Shown here: positions 15,971 to 24,623 of the stretch, piece by piece
Numbering within the stretch: the stretch's first letter is position 1
Layout: each line of letters opens with the position of its first letter
Assembly (NCBI GenBank): GCA_004293365.1
Contig: RDYN01000064.1
Location: 1 to 36,537 of the forward strand
Reading direction: 5' to 3'
Source of the DNA: Oscillatoriales cyanobacterium
GTDB taxonomy: Bacteria > Cyanobacteriota > Cyanobacteriia > Cyanobacteriales > Microcoleaceae
Length of the DNA: 36,537 nt
Position numbers and translations under genes: made by a program
The notes under the pieces: generated by a model
Told to the model about the DNA's origin: nothing
The model's input: only the letters and a program-made list of their open reading frames with translations
Database searches by the model: none

Positions 15971-18900
15971 TTACCTTTTTGGGCCACTCCCCAACTCAGC
16001 CATCATCTCTTCAACTTGAGCTGATACCAAATTATTGGGGTCATTTTGCAGCCTCGGCAACAATTCGAGCAAAGCCCGCGGTGAAGCTATTTTCAAATAG
16101 GCTAACACTGCTTCGCGGACAAAACCCGTCGGGTGTTGCAGGCAAACGAGAGTTTGTTGGGCGGTAAGGCTCCAGCGCGCTTCCCTCGCCAAATGAAAAC
16201 AGCAGGCTAAAGTCCAATCCGAAAGGAAATGGCGCAATTCTAGCAAGCGGCGCAAACGATCGCTCGGGGATAGAGGTTTGTACACCATCAATTCCGAGAG
16301 ATTGCTCAATTTCTCTCTTTCCGAGTGCTGATCCAACAAATTGATCAGCGATCGCTTCTTAGCGATATCCACAGTATTGTCGAGAATTTCCAATCCCCTC
16401 GCCACCAAAGAAGGTTGGCCAGAAGCGATGTTGAAAGCAGCAGCTTGTACGGTGTCCAGCGGATAAAGAAACTTCATCAGCAAAAAACACCGATCCTTAG
16501 CATCAGCTTCCAACCCCGCCAGAGCACGCTGCAACAATTGAGCCGTATCATTCTCGGGTGCTCCGGCGCTGTTGGTATCTCGATCGGAGAAATTGCTGTA
16601 GGTTGTTACCCCAGACAAATCCACCAGAGCCGCATAAATTTGACCGATAAACATCAACTCCTGTTCGATGAGAGTTTCCAAGCCACTGCGACCGATGCGG
16701 TCTAGAACCCCTTCTATCCCCGCCTCCGAGGGCATTTTCAACAGGATGCGGAGGATGTTGCGCCTGGTAGTTCCCCAAGCCGTCATCAAATTGCTGACCA
16801 AAATGTCGATCGCCTCCACAGTCCCAATTTGACCCAGAGCCGTCCAAGCTTGCAACCTGACCAAATCCGACTTGTGGATATCCTCAGCCAAATAGACGAG
16901 CAAAGGAATCGCATCATTGTGAAGTTTGACGATCGCCTGCAAAGCCGCTTCCCGAGTCGATTTGTAACCGAGTCCGCGCAGCAGCGAAGGATAATATTCT
17001 TCAGAATGAGTAGAAGAAATCACATCTAACAGAGCGCAGCGCACTCGCAGAGATTCATCTTGCAACAGATTGGGGATGTACAGCCGCAGTCCTTGCAAAT
17101 AATCAGCCTCTCCCAGAGCCCGCGTACCCATCACCCGTTCCCGTTCCAGCTTGTGCGTCAGCATTTGGCGCAGCGTGTTAGTAGCCTCTGCCTTTTGCTG
17201 GCGATCGCCCCTTCTCATAATTAAAGCAGCAGCCGTACCCCGCACCACCGGATCGACAGTGGGCTGCAAGTAAGGCCGCAAGCTGTCAATATTCGGTTCA
17301 GCCTCCGTCAGCCAGATGTAGCGCAAAGCCAAGGCCAGCACCTCCGGCGGCAAGGATTGCTGCGAAAGTGTCCGTATCGCTTCTAAATATTCCGGGTTAG
17401 GGTGTTGGAGCATTGTTTCCAAGCTCTGCCGCTGCAAAGCCGAAGGTAACACTTCCAGGAGCGGAGCGAGAACTTCTCCGACATTTTTGGGGTCAATTTG
17501 CGTCAGCAGTTCTATGCAAGAGCGCTTTTCATCTTCGCCCCCCGGCTTTTCCAGAGTTTCCACCACTGCGCGCTTGAGAGCTTTGAGGTCAACGTCGGTG
17601 ACGCCCAAGCGGCCGCGTTCCGCGCTTTTGACCAACAAACCCACGTATTGAGAGCGGATCAGCCAGACTACAAACAGCCACACCAGGGCCAAAAGTACGA
17701 TCGCGCCAATAAATACCAAGCTTTGGTTGTCGTGAAATAGTGTGTCTTTTTCGTCTTGGTGGGGCAGTATTTTGTCTGTCACCCACAGCATAATCAAAAT
17801 GCCAACTCCTGTCACACCGCAGGACAAAGGTTCGCCCACACCGTTGACTAGAGTTTGAATTCCCGATCGAATATTGTCAGGAATCGGTTGGAACAAAACC
17901 GGGCTCACCGTTTCCAACAGCGTGTAGTGCAGCAGTTCGTCCAGAAATCTCAGCAATATCAGTCCGATGAACACAGACACTAGCTGGCCCAGCGATGCTC
18001 CTATCGTCAGCACGCCCAGAATAGCGATTCCCGCCGGCAAAATCATCGCCGTCACAAACACACCGATTCGTTCTACCAACCGGCTCGATGCGAACCACTG
18101 AGTCGCCACTTGAAACAGACCTTGAATACCCTCGTAAATACCCAAAAAGCTAGCAATCCAGCTAGCTCCACTAGCACCGTCCGCAGGGTTTTGGTATTCT
18201 AGCTGGCTGTAGAATTGAAAATCTACCAACACATAGAGGACTTCTGCAAGGACGAAGAAACTAACTAGAGGTATGGCGTATTTTTGCAGCGGGCCTGTAA
18301 CTTTGCGCGCGGTAAATTCTTGTTGGTCGTCCTCGTCCTCGTCATCTGTCCAATGAGCCGTTTCCGGGAAAGCTTGACGGTATTTTTCCGTGAGGTAGTA
18401 CAGCAACAGCGAGCCTGTCGCCACCATTAACCCCGATACTAGAGTAACGTTTTTGAGTCCGACTACATAGAGCAAAACCGGCAGAGAAAACCCGCTAACT
18501 ACTCCAGCCACTAGATAACCGCTGCTGACTAGCGGATAGGTGCGCTTGATTTCTCTAATATTAAACAGTTGGTTGGAAGTAATGGAAGTATTGAGGTCGT
18601 TGAGGACATAGCAAGCTTCCACCCACAGCCACATCAAAAAAATAGTAATAAAAGCGATGCTGATGCCAGCTATCTTAGTATTTTCGTAGCCGATGCCGAA
18701 TCTAAACAAAAATAGCGGTACCGACATCATTCCCAGAACAACTACAACGGTGCGTCTCAGCGGCAAGATTTTTTGCAGCCACGAGTAGACAAATCCCAAA
18801 CCAGAACCGATAAAGGCGCTGGCTATATAGATAAAGGGCATTTTGTCCGCACCGAATTCGTCTAAAAACAGACCTACCGTGCTGAGTTCCAGCCAGATCA

Positions 18901-19030
18901 GCCCTACCGATGTTAGAGTGTAGACGAGGAACATCAGTATGGTTCGCTCTACTTCTTCCGATCGCAGGTTGAGCGATCGCAGCACTCCTTTTCCTGCTCC
19001 CGCCCAAGCGCTGATTTGAAAATTTTCCAT
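15971..19030 (-). CDS. Nucleotide-transporter-like (ATP/ADP translocase superfamily) membrane protein with C-terminal HEAT repeats
   Basis: This 1019-residue protein starts at ATG 19030. The first 460 residues carry about 12 hydrophobic helices, for example TILMFLVYTLTSVGLIWLEL, FIYIASAFIGSGLGFVYSWL and IAFITIFLMWLWVEACYVLND, matching the NTP/NDP-antiporter-like MFS family. The 'N-L-N-T-S-x-x-x-x-Q-L-F-N-I-x-E-x-K-R-x-Y-P' block is present. An acidic loop (DDEDEDDQQ) lies near 225. After a last TM (LVWLFVVWLI) the rest is cytoplasmic, made of HEAT-like helix pairs (for example ALGEADYLQGL, LQAWTALGQIG). Substrate is unknown. The CNB gene downstream suggests nucleotide-responsive control (inference). 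The upstream region has a 173-bp-period direct repeat. Confidence 0.85.
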   Translation of the reverse strand: MENFQISAWAGAGKGVLRSLNLRSEEVERTILMFLVYTLTSVGLIWLELSTVGLFLDEFGADKMPFIYIASAFIGSGLGFVYSWLQKILPLRRTVVVVLGMMSVPLFLFRFGIGYENTKIAGISIAFITIFLMWLWVEACYVLNDLNTSITSNQLFNIREIKRTYPLVSSGYLVAGVVSGFSLPVLLYVVGLKNVTLVSGLMVATGSLLLYYLTEKYRQAFPETAHWTDDEDEDDQQEFTARKVTGPLQKYAIPLVSFFVLAEVLYVLVDFQFYSQLEYQNPADGASGASWIASFLGIYEGIQGLFQVATQWFASSRLVERIGVFVTAMILPAGIAILGVLTIGASLGQLVSVFIGLILLRFLDELLHYTLLETVSPVLFQPIPDNIRSGIQTLVNGVGEPLSCGVTGVGILIMLWVTDKILPHQDEKDTLFHDNQSLVFIGAIVLLALVWLFVVWLIRSQYVGLLVKSAERGRLGVTDVDLKALKRAVVETLEKPGGEDEKRSCIELLTQIDPKNVGEVLAPLLEVLPSALQRQSLETMLQHPNPEYLEAIRTLSQQSLPPEVLALALRYIWLTEAEPNIDSLRPYLQPTVDPVVRGTAAALIMRRGDRQQKAEATNTLRQMLTHKLERERVMGTRALGEADYLQGLRLYIPNLLQDESLRVRCALLDVISSTHSEEYYPSLLRGLGYKSTREAALQAIVKLHNDAIPLLVYLAEDIHKSDLVRLQAWTALGQIGTVEAIDILVSNLMTAWGTTRRNILRILLKMPSEAGIEGVLDRIGRSGLETLIEQELMFIGQIYAALVDLSGVTTYSNFSDRDTNSAGAPENDTAQLLQRALAGLEADAKDRCFLLMKFLYPLDTVQAAAFNIASGQPSLVARGLEILDNTVDIAKKRSLINLLDQHSEREKLSNLSELMVYKPLSPSDRLRRLLELRHFLSDWTLACCFHLAREARWSLTAQQTLVCLQHPTGFVREAVLAYLKIASPRALLELLPRLQNDPNNLVSAQVEEMMAELGSGPKR

Positions 19031-19055
19031 GCTTAAGAGTGCGTAGATATCCCGA

Positions 19056-19389
19056 TTTTAGATTTTAGATTTTAGATTTTAGATTTACTCCACAGATGCA
19101 ATCTAGGAGCTGGAACTTTGGTCTAAAATTTTTGTTTTGACCATCGACGACTATAGTCGGAAACCTATATCCGTTTTGGGGCGTGGCAATTAGTCTACCG
19201 TCACCAGTCTATTACTGCGATCTCCCCATTTTAGATTTTAGATTTTAGATTTTAGATTTGCTCCACAGATAAAATCTAGGAGCTGCAACTAGGGTCTAAA
19301 ATTTTTGTTTTGACCCTCCACGACTATACTCGGAAACCTATATCCGTTTTGGGGCGTCGCAATTAGTCTACCGTCACCAGTCTATTACT
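19056..19389. repeat. Two-copy direct repeat with a 173-bp period, each led by GATTTTA heptamers
   Basis: Copy 1 is 19056-19217 and copy 2 is 19229-19389. Each begins with four GATTTTA-type heptamers, then CTCCACAGAT..AATCTAGGAGCTG, a GTCTAAAATTTTTGTTTTGA block and CCTATATCCGTTTTGGGGCG, and ends CAGTCTATTACT. They differ at about 10 positions. The pair lies upstream of the transporter-like gene and downstream of infC (both minus). Confidence 0.8.
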
Positions 19390-19391
19390 AT

Positions 19392-19445
19392 TGACTGATG
19401 ACTGATGACTGATGACTGTTGACTGATGACTGATGACTGATGACT
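19392..19445. repeat. TGACTGA heptamer tandem repeat
   Basis: About eight uninterrupted or nearly exact TGACTGA units lie immediately 3' of infC (minus strand). The same heptamer recurs before murI at 24555. Short tandem heptamers are a known class in cyanobacteria (STRR). Confidence 0.85.
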
Positions 19446-19457
19446 AATCACTCATAA

Positions 19458-19991
19458 CTATTTTTTCGGCGACAGCAGCATCATCATACTGCGGCCTTCT
19501 TTTTTCGGCGCTTGCTGCACCTCTGCGATTTCCTGCAAATCTGTGGCCATGCGCTTGAGCAAGTCCTCTGCTAGGTTACTGTGTTGGATTTCCCGACCTC
19601 TGAACATGATCGTGGCTTTTACTTTGTCCCCAGATTTGATAAAGCGGTCTGCTAGTTTGAGGCGCACTTGGTAGTCGTGTTCTTCAATTTTGTAGCGCAT
19701 CTTCACTTCCTTCACGTCAGCAGTGTGTTGCTTCCGCTTGGCTTCTCGCGCTTTCTTTTCCTGCTCAAATTTGTACTTCCCGTAGTCCATAACGCGACAT
19801 ACAGGCGGGTCAGCTTTGTCGCTGACAAGTACGAGGTCGAGTTCTTTTTCCTCTGCCAGGCGCAGCGCTTCTGCGGGTGTCAATATCCCTAGTTGCCCGC
19901 CGTCGGTATCGATCACCCGGATTTTGGGGTATCGAATGTTTTCGTTGATCTGGGGTAGGTTGCGATTTTGTCTTCTTTCAATCACAGGCAT
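19458..19991 (-). CDS. infC: Translation initiation factor IF-3
   Basis: This 177-residue protein begins [20 protein letters not shown], the cyanobacterial IF-3 N-terminus. It has [18 protein letters not shown], the [12 protein letters not shown] linker block, [19 protein letters not shown] and the C-domain [22 protein letters not shown]-3 binds the 30S subunit, prevents premature 50S joining and checks start-codon choice. It starts with a regular ATG at 19991, unlike the AUU of enterobacteria, so the AUU-based autoregulation is not expected. rpmI and rplT are not next to it here. Confidence 0.97.
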   Translation of the reverse strand: MPVIERRQNRNLPQINENIRYPKIRVIDTDGGQLGILTPAEALRLAEEKELDLVLVSDKADPPVCRVMDYGKYKFEQEKKAREAKRKQHTADVKEVKMRYKIEEHDYQVRLKLADRFIKSGDKVKATIMFRGREIQHSNLAEDLLKRMATDLQEIAEVQQAPKKEGRSMMMLLSPKK

Positions 19992-20408
19992 GAATGGTTT
20001 TACAATCAGTAGTTTAATATTGAAGCTTCTTGATAGTTACAGGTTCGATCGACCAATTTTTCATTTTGTCCGATCGAGCTATTTTGCAAGGTGTTACCCT
20101 TAGCGGACGTACTACCCCGCCCTCTCTACCCTCAGCTAAAGCCTTCGGGAATATTTGGACGATCGTAAATGAATTCTTACAATACCTGTTATTCTACTCA
20201 GTCTGGCTAAGTTTCTGCCTAGTTTTATTTTAACTTCACACACGATCGCCCGCCCCCGTGCCCGATCGATGGTAAAACTGTCGCAAATTCCCGGTAAATC
20301 GTTAAAACTCAGGTATAACGGCTTTTATTAGCTCATGGAGCCCAGTCCGCTCCGTTCCCCAAGTCCCCTGATTTGCCTTGTAGAATAGGTATAACCAAGT
20401 GTAAATTT
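19992..20408. other. Divergent spacer between infC and the alpha/beta hydrolase gene
   Basis: This 417-bp gap holds the upstream regions of both genes. A CAGCTAAAGCCTTCGGG segment near 20132 could pair locally, but I see no established leader or RNA family. Small open frames on both strands have no protein-like character. The hydrolase start at ATG 20409 follows an A/T-rich stretch. Confidence 0.35.
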
Positions 20409-21413
20409 ATGTTGCGAGCCGAGGCAAAATTGACAAATTCTCTGCAATGGCACCAGCGGGTGGGCACTCAACGAGACTGGGTGTGGCGCGGTTGGCAAAC
20501 TCGCTACACTTATTTGCGACCGAATAGGGCATCGCATCAAGGCGCGATCGAATTTCCAGATTCCCAGGCCGAACCAATCGCCTCCGACACATCGAGAACA
20601 CCGATTATTTTACTGCACGGGTTTGGAGCGTCGATCGGTCACTGGCGCCAAAATCTCGCCCCCCTCGCCGAAAATCACACGGTTTACGCCTTGGATTTGT
20701 TGGGATTTGGCGCTTCCCAAAAAGCTCCCACCGACTACTCTGTGTCTTTGTGGGTCGATCAAGTGTATGATTTTTGGCTGACTTTTATCAGAGAGCCAGT
20801 AGTATTGGCAGGAAATTCGATCGGTTCCCTGATTTGTCTGGCTGCGGCCGCCGCTCACCCGGACATGGTAGCCGGCACGGTGATGATTAGCCTCCCAGAC
20901 CCATCTGTGCGAGCCGAGGCAGTGCCCGGATGGCTGTTACCGGCGATCGAAGCTGTCGAAAGCTGGTTTGTTTCTCCGCTCATCCTCAGGCCTCTATTTG
21001 CTTTCGTCCGTAAACCTTCAATTGTCCGCCGCTGGGTCGGCTTTGCCTACGCCAACCCGGAATCTATTACCGACGAATTAGTGGAAATTCTATCAGGGCC
21101 TGCGGGCGATCGGGGAGCCGCCCGCGCCTTCTGTGCTGTATTTAAAGCTGTAGGTAGTTCACAATTTAGCCCCGGTGTCAAGACTGTGCTGCGAAATTCC
21201 ACAATCCCGATGCTGTTAATTTGGGGCAAACAAGACCGGATGATTCCCCCTCGGTTCGCCCGGCCCCACCAATTTGTCGAATGCAATCCCCAGTATGTAG
21301 AGCTAGTTGAATTAGAAAATGCCGGCCACTGTCCCCAGGATGAATGCCCGGAACAAGTAAATCAAGCAATTTTAAACTGGATCGGTCGAAATTTTGCAGA
21401 TGCGGTGAGTTAA
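20409..21413 (+). CDS. Alpha/beta hydrolase
   Basis: The ATG at 20409 gives about 334 residues (MLRAEAKLTNSLQWHQRVGT); a TTG 36 bases upstream is less likely. Fold markers in order are ILLHGFGASIGHWRQNL (oxyanion-hole HGFG), YALDLLGFGAS, the nucleophile elbow VLAGNSIGSLI (Ser of G-N-S-I-G), LLIWGKQDRMIPP (acid Asp) and ENAGHCPQDECP (catalytic His). The helical cap between includes VESWFVSPLILRPLFAF. The family is broad, covering esterases, haloalkane dehalogenase-like and pheophytinase-like proteins, so the substrate is not assignable. No signal peptide is visible; it is probably cytoplasmic or membrane-associated. It ends with no strong terminator. Confidence 0.85.
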   Translation: MLRAEAKLTNSLQWHQRVGTQRDWVWRGWQTRYTYLRPNRASHQGAIEFPDSQAEPIASDTSRTPIILLHGFGASIGHWRQNLAPLAENHTVYALDLLGFGASQKAPTDYSVSLWVDQVYDFWLTFIREPVVLAGNSIGSLICLAAAAAHPDMVAGTVMISLPDPSVRAEAVPGWLLPAIEAVESWFVSPLILRPLFAFVRKPSIVRRWVGFAYANPESITDELVEILSGPAGDRGAARAFCAVFKAVGSSQFSPGVKTVLRNSTIPMLLIWGKQDRMIPPRFARPHQFVECNPQYVELVELENAGHCPQDECPEQVNQAILNWIGRNFADAVS

Positions 21414-21510
21414 TTTATTTAATTTTATGGTCGTTTTTTTCAGCAATTTAGACATTGACAGAATCGCCAAGATACTGTATCTTCTCTAACTGGTAGTATA
21501 AACACGAGTT

Positions 21511-21954
21511 ATGCAGTTAATCGAAAGGCAGGTCATCAAACCAAATCACAGGTTTTTGCCAGAAGCCGATCGATTGTTTTTGGTGTCGAAAAAACTTTAC
21601 AACTGCGATAACAATATCTCCGGTCAAAACTTTTCCCCCGGTAAGCTAACCAACGATCTGGCGATCGATCCTGTGCGTTCAAAGAGTGTTGGTGACCAAG
21701 CATTGCCCGCCAAGGTGAGACAAAACACTCTTTGGTTACAGTTAACAGCATTGACTAGCGATCGTGGTTTAAGATTAGCGATCGCCCGAACCCAGCTAAC
21801 AACTAAGTTTCCAGTAGTACCGCAAATGCCTGACTGTGCCAATGCGATCGAAAAAAGACGGAAGAAGCGCTATGTAGTTGTATGTCAATGTCAAGCTGTC
21901 AGACAAAATGATTTTCTAAAAGGATATGCCAGTTGGTCTGGAACTAATATTTAG
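21511..21954 (+). pseudogene. tnpB: Decayed IS605-type TnpB (OrfB) N-terminal fragment
   Basis: The frame starts MQLIERQVIKPNHRFLPEAD and goes on with RLFLVSKKLYN, matching the TnpB start 'M-x-L-(V/I)-E-x-H-x-I-x-x-x-x-x-x-x-x-x-x-D-x-L-x-x-x-S-K-x-L-Y-N'. A second family block, QALPAKVRQNTL, corresponds to 'Y-x-x-L-P-x-K-V-x-Q-x-x-L'. Beyond that similarity fades, and the expected RuvC motifs and zinc finger (CxxC) are missing; a complete TnpB has about 380-400 residues. It is therefore a remnant. No TnpA and no clear IS ends were seen. Confidence 0.55.
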
Positions 21955-22589
21955 CTGAATTCAAAAGTCATTTCAATCTGGGAAATCCTGATTGCGATCG
22001 AGATAGGTTGTTAAGTGATCGAGGTAGCCTATGAAAAGTTAGAATACAATGCAACTGTCAAACGGATTATTACCTTGCTGTAACTATTTCCATCCATTAA
22101 AGATTTGTACAACAGATTGCTTGAATAGCCGTAAAGTCCCAATTCCTAACTTCAAAAAATAAGGTGTTGATTGCTCCTATAAATAGCAGCAGCTCCAGAC
22201 GAGCGGGATGTTCTGTATTGCTGAAACCCTTGATTTTATTACTTGTGAGTTCTTTGGCGACTATAACTAAAGTTTTATAACCGATCGCATCCGTGAAATC
22301 CCGATCGCCTGCTCGTCGCCGAAATTCCTTCAACATCTGCTATCAATACCTTCCCTTGTGCCAACAATTTCTCAGTCAGCTTATAACCGATCGCCCCCAA
22401 CTATGCGGGAAAGTTTCAAAATGCCATCATTGGGCATTTGGGAGCCAGTTAAAGCATAAAAAGTCCATGAGAGCCAACAACTGACGGCCAGAGTGCCCCC
22501 GGTGTGCTGGCGGCGAACTGCTGAAAGCCGCTCGGGCAAGCAGCACCCTTCCAGCTTTTAGCAGTAACGCAAACGAGGAAAAAACTGTC
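21955..22589. other. Spacer between the TnpB remnant and amiC
   Basis: I find no credible gene in this 635-bp stretch. AACCGATCGC occurs twice (22280-22289 and 22385-22394), suggesting a local rearrangement. A minus-strand frame of 79 codons at 22097-22336 has no recognisable motif. The last 100 bases are GC-rich and structured, just before amiC. Confidence 0.35.
22518..22564 (+). promoter_or_regulatory. Structured leader hairpin before amiC
   Basis: CTGCTGAAAGC (22518-22528) pairs with GCTTTTAGCAG (22554-22564) through one G-U pair. The hairpin ends 25 bases before the GTG start and just 5' of the GAGGAAAA ribosome site. It could influence translation or be an RNA leader; nothing identifies it with a known element. 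Confidence 0.3.
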
Positions 22590-24380
22590 GTGAAATTCCA
22601 CTGGCTACTACCGAGTTTCTTAAGTGTATTTTTGCTCGCCGGAGCCGCCGAAGCAGCTAGACTGCAATCTTGGCGGTTTGATGCTTCAGAGAACCGGCTC
22701 TACATTAGAACAGAGGGGGGAGTCCAACCCAAGGCTCAACTGATTTTCAACCCCACGCGGTTGGTAATCGACTTACCCGGGACGAGTCTGGGCAGTCCCT
22801 CGGTCAACAAACCGCTCTCAGGGGCGATCGAATCTGTGCGAGTAGGACAGTTTGACGACGATACCACCAGAATAGTCGTCGAACTCAAAGACGGGTTTAC
22901 ACTAGACCCCCAGCAAGTAAAATTTCGGGGCATTTCTGCCAGCGAGTGGACAGTAGATTTGCCCGCACCAGTACGCGGAGGAACTCAAAATTCGATTTCA
23001 GAACCTGGGGGAGAAAGATTATCGGTTGAACCTTCAGCAAGGGAAACCCAATCTGCTGAAGCGACTGTAGTTCAGAACGTTCAGGTGACGGCGGACGGTT
23101 TTTTGATCCGTACTGCCGGCGGCAACCCCCAAATTAATTTTCAACAAAGTCGAGCCGGGGACATCGCCACCCTCGATATTGAAGGAGCTACTTTAGCTCC
23201 GGGCGCTGGCGGCCAACAGCCTCAAACCAACGGCAAGCACGGAGTTGACAAGATTGAAGTCCGGCAATTGCCAACAGATCCGCCCGTTACCCGCGTCACT
23301 TTGCGGATGAAGAGTTCTAATACTCAGTGGCGCGCTTCTGTGGGCAATTCTGGCTCGGTTGTGCTATCGCCAGGGGGCACGAGTGGGCCAATGCTGACGC
23401 GCTCCCAACAGGTGCTTGTTGGGAGACCAGCTCAAGGAAGTTTAGCGAGAGTTCAGTCCATTGATTTAGCGAGTAACGGCACGCAATTCGTGGTGAGAAC
23501 TGACCGCCAAGTCTCCTATACCAGCGGGTGGGATCAATCATCGAGAGCTTACTGGATTCGGCTAGCTTCTAGTTCCCTGGCGGGGCAAATTCCTCAGCTC
23601 GACGGCAACAGCCCTGTATCGTTTACCGCCAGCCAGGAAGACGCGGAGACTGTGGTGATTTGGGTGCAGCCGCGATCGGGGGTACAGGTAGGCAGGGTGA
23701 CGAGACCTAACCCGCAGGTGCTGTCTTTGCAATTGCGATCGAGTGCTAGCGCGCAGTCACCTTTGATTCGCGATCCAAATCCGCAGCCGTTGCCGCCGAG
23801 AAGCAGTATTGGAGCGGGTGATTTGCCCCAAGGTTCTAACCGTCGCGTCGTAGTAGCGATCGATCCCGGCCACGGCGGCCGCGATCCGGGTGCCGTCGGG
23901 ATTGGGGGGATTCAGGAGAAGGAGATTGTTTTAGATATCTCCTATCAAGTGGCGAGGCTGCTGGAACAGCAGGGCGTGCAAGCCGTAATGACTCGGACTG
24001 ACGACAGCGAAATTGACCTAGAACCGAGAGTTTCTTTGGCATCGCGGGTGAATGCTACTTTGTTTGTCAGCATTCACGCCAACGCGATTAATATGAGTCG
24101 CCCGGATATTAGCGGCATTGAGACTTATTATTTCGATAGCGGGGAAGATTTAGCCCGGGTGATTCACGCCAGTATTTTGGATGGGACGGGGGCGAAAGAC
24201 CGCCGGGTGCGGCAGGCGAGATTTTATGTTTTGAGGAAGAGTGCTATGCCTTCTGTGTTGCTGGAAGTCGGTTTTGTCACAGGTGCTGAGGATGCTGCTA
24301 GACTTTCCGATCCAGCTTACCGCAGTCAAATGGCGGCTTCGATCGCTCGCGGCATTTTATATTATCTTCAACAAAGATAA
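22590..24380 (+). CDS. amiC: N-acetylmuramoyl-L-alanine amidase with N-terminal AMIN domains
   Basis: The GTG at 22590 lies behind GAGGAAAA and gives 596 residues. A signal peptide (KFHWLLPSFLSVFLLAGAAEAA) leads to an AMIN domain (LQSWRFDASENRLYIRTEGG, LVIDLPGTSLG), a second AMIN-like region near 155-250 and a Pro-rich linker. The Amidase_3 domain from about 415 has VVVAIDPGHGGRDPGAVG, EKEIVLDISYQVA, MTRTDD, LFVSIHANAI and SVLLEVGFVTG. The two His and first Glu bind zinc and the last Glu is catalytic. The enzyme cleaves peptide stems from peptidoglycan in the periplasm; in filamentous cyanobacteria AmiC-type enzymes act at septa. It is followed by murI, an arrangement also seen in Synechocystis. 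Confidence 0.95.
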   Translation: MKFHWLLPSFLSVFLLAGAAEAARLQSWRFDASENRLYIRTEGGVQPKAQLIFNPTRLVIDLPGTSLGSPSVNKPLSGAIESVRVGQFDDDTTRIVVELKDGFTLDPQQVKFRGISASEWTVDLPAPVRGGTQNSISEPGGERLSVEPSARETQSAEATVVQNVQVTADGFLIRTAGGNPQINFQQSRAGDIATLDIEGATLAPGAGGQQPQTNGKHGVDKIEVRQLPTDPPVTRVTLRMKSSNTQWRASVGNSGSVVLSPGGTSGPMLTRSQQVLVGRPAQGSLARVQSIDLASNGTQFVVRTDRQVSYTSGWDQSSRAYWIRLASSSLAGQIPQLDGNSPVSFTASQEDAETVVIWVQPRSGVQVGRVTRPNPQVLSLQLRSSASAQSPLIRDPNPQPLPPRSSIGAGDLPQGSNRRVVVAIDPGHGGRDPGAVGIGGIQEKEIVLDISYQVARLLEQQGVQAVMTRTDDSEIDLEPRVSLASRVNATLFVSIHANAINMSRPDISGIETYYFDSGEDLARVIHASILDGTGAKDRRVRQARFYVLRKSAMPSVLLEVGFVTGAEDAARLSDPAYRSQMAASIARGILYYLQQR

Positions 24381-24550
24381 TGGGCATCGGGCATCGGGCA
24401 TTGGGCCCAGAGGGCCCAGAGGGCATGGGGCATGGGGCATGGGCCCGCGCAGGGCCCAGAGGGCATGGGGCCCAGAGGGCATTGGGAATTTTGCGTTTTT
24501 CCTTCTTCCGACTTCCATTTCTCTTCTTCCGACTTCCATTTCTCTTCTTC
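24381..24550. repeat. GGGCATGGGGCAT / GGGCCCAGAG repeats and CTTCTTCC tract
   Basis: Between amiC and murI lie repeated GGGCATCGGGCATT, GGGCCCAGAGGGC and GGGGCAT units (to about 24490), then a direct repeat of CTTCTTCCGACTTCCATTTCT. These are low-complexity spacer repeats like those at 15815-15970, and no gene is supported. Confidence 0.75.
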
Positions 24551-24554
24551 CTAA

Positions 24555-24594
24555 TGACTGATGACTGATGACTGATGACTGATGACTGATGACT
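24555..24594. repeat. TGACTGA heptamer tandem repeat upstream of murI
   Basis: Five to six TGACTGA units end about 30 bases before the murI start. They match the heptamer array beside infC (19392-19445). Confidence 0.85.
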
Positions 24595-24623
24595 ACTGAC
24601 TAATAACTATTGACAGCTAACAA

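Noticed and set aside
15790..16167. 125-codon plus-strand frame beside the CNB gene
   Set aside because: It is made of the GGGAATTGGGCATT and TTCTTCC repeats and then the antisense of the transporter gene.
22097..22336. 79-codon minus-strand frame between the TnpB remnant and amiC
   Set aside because: No recognisable motif, no ribosome site and surrounding sequence looks decayed.
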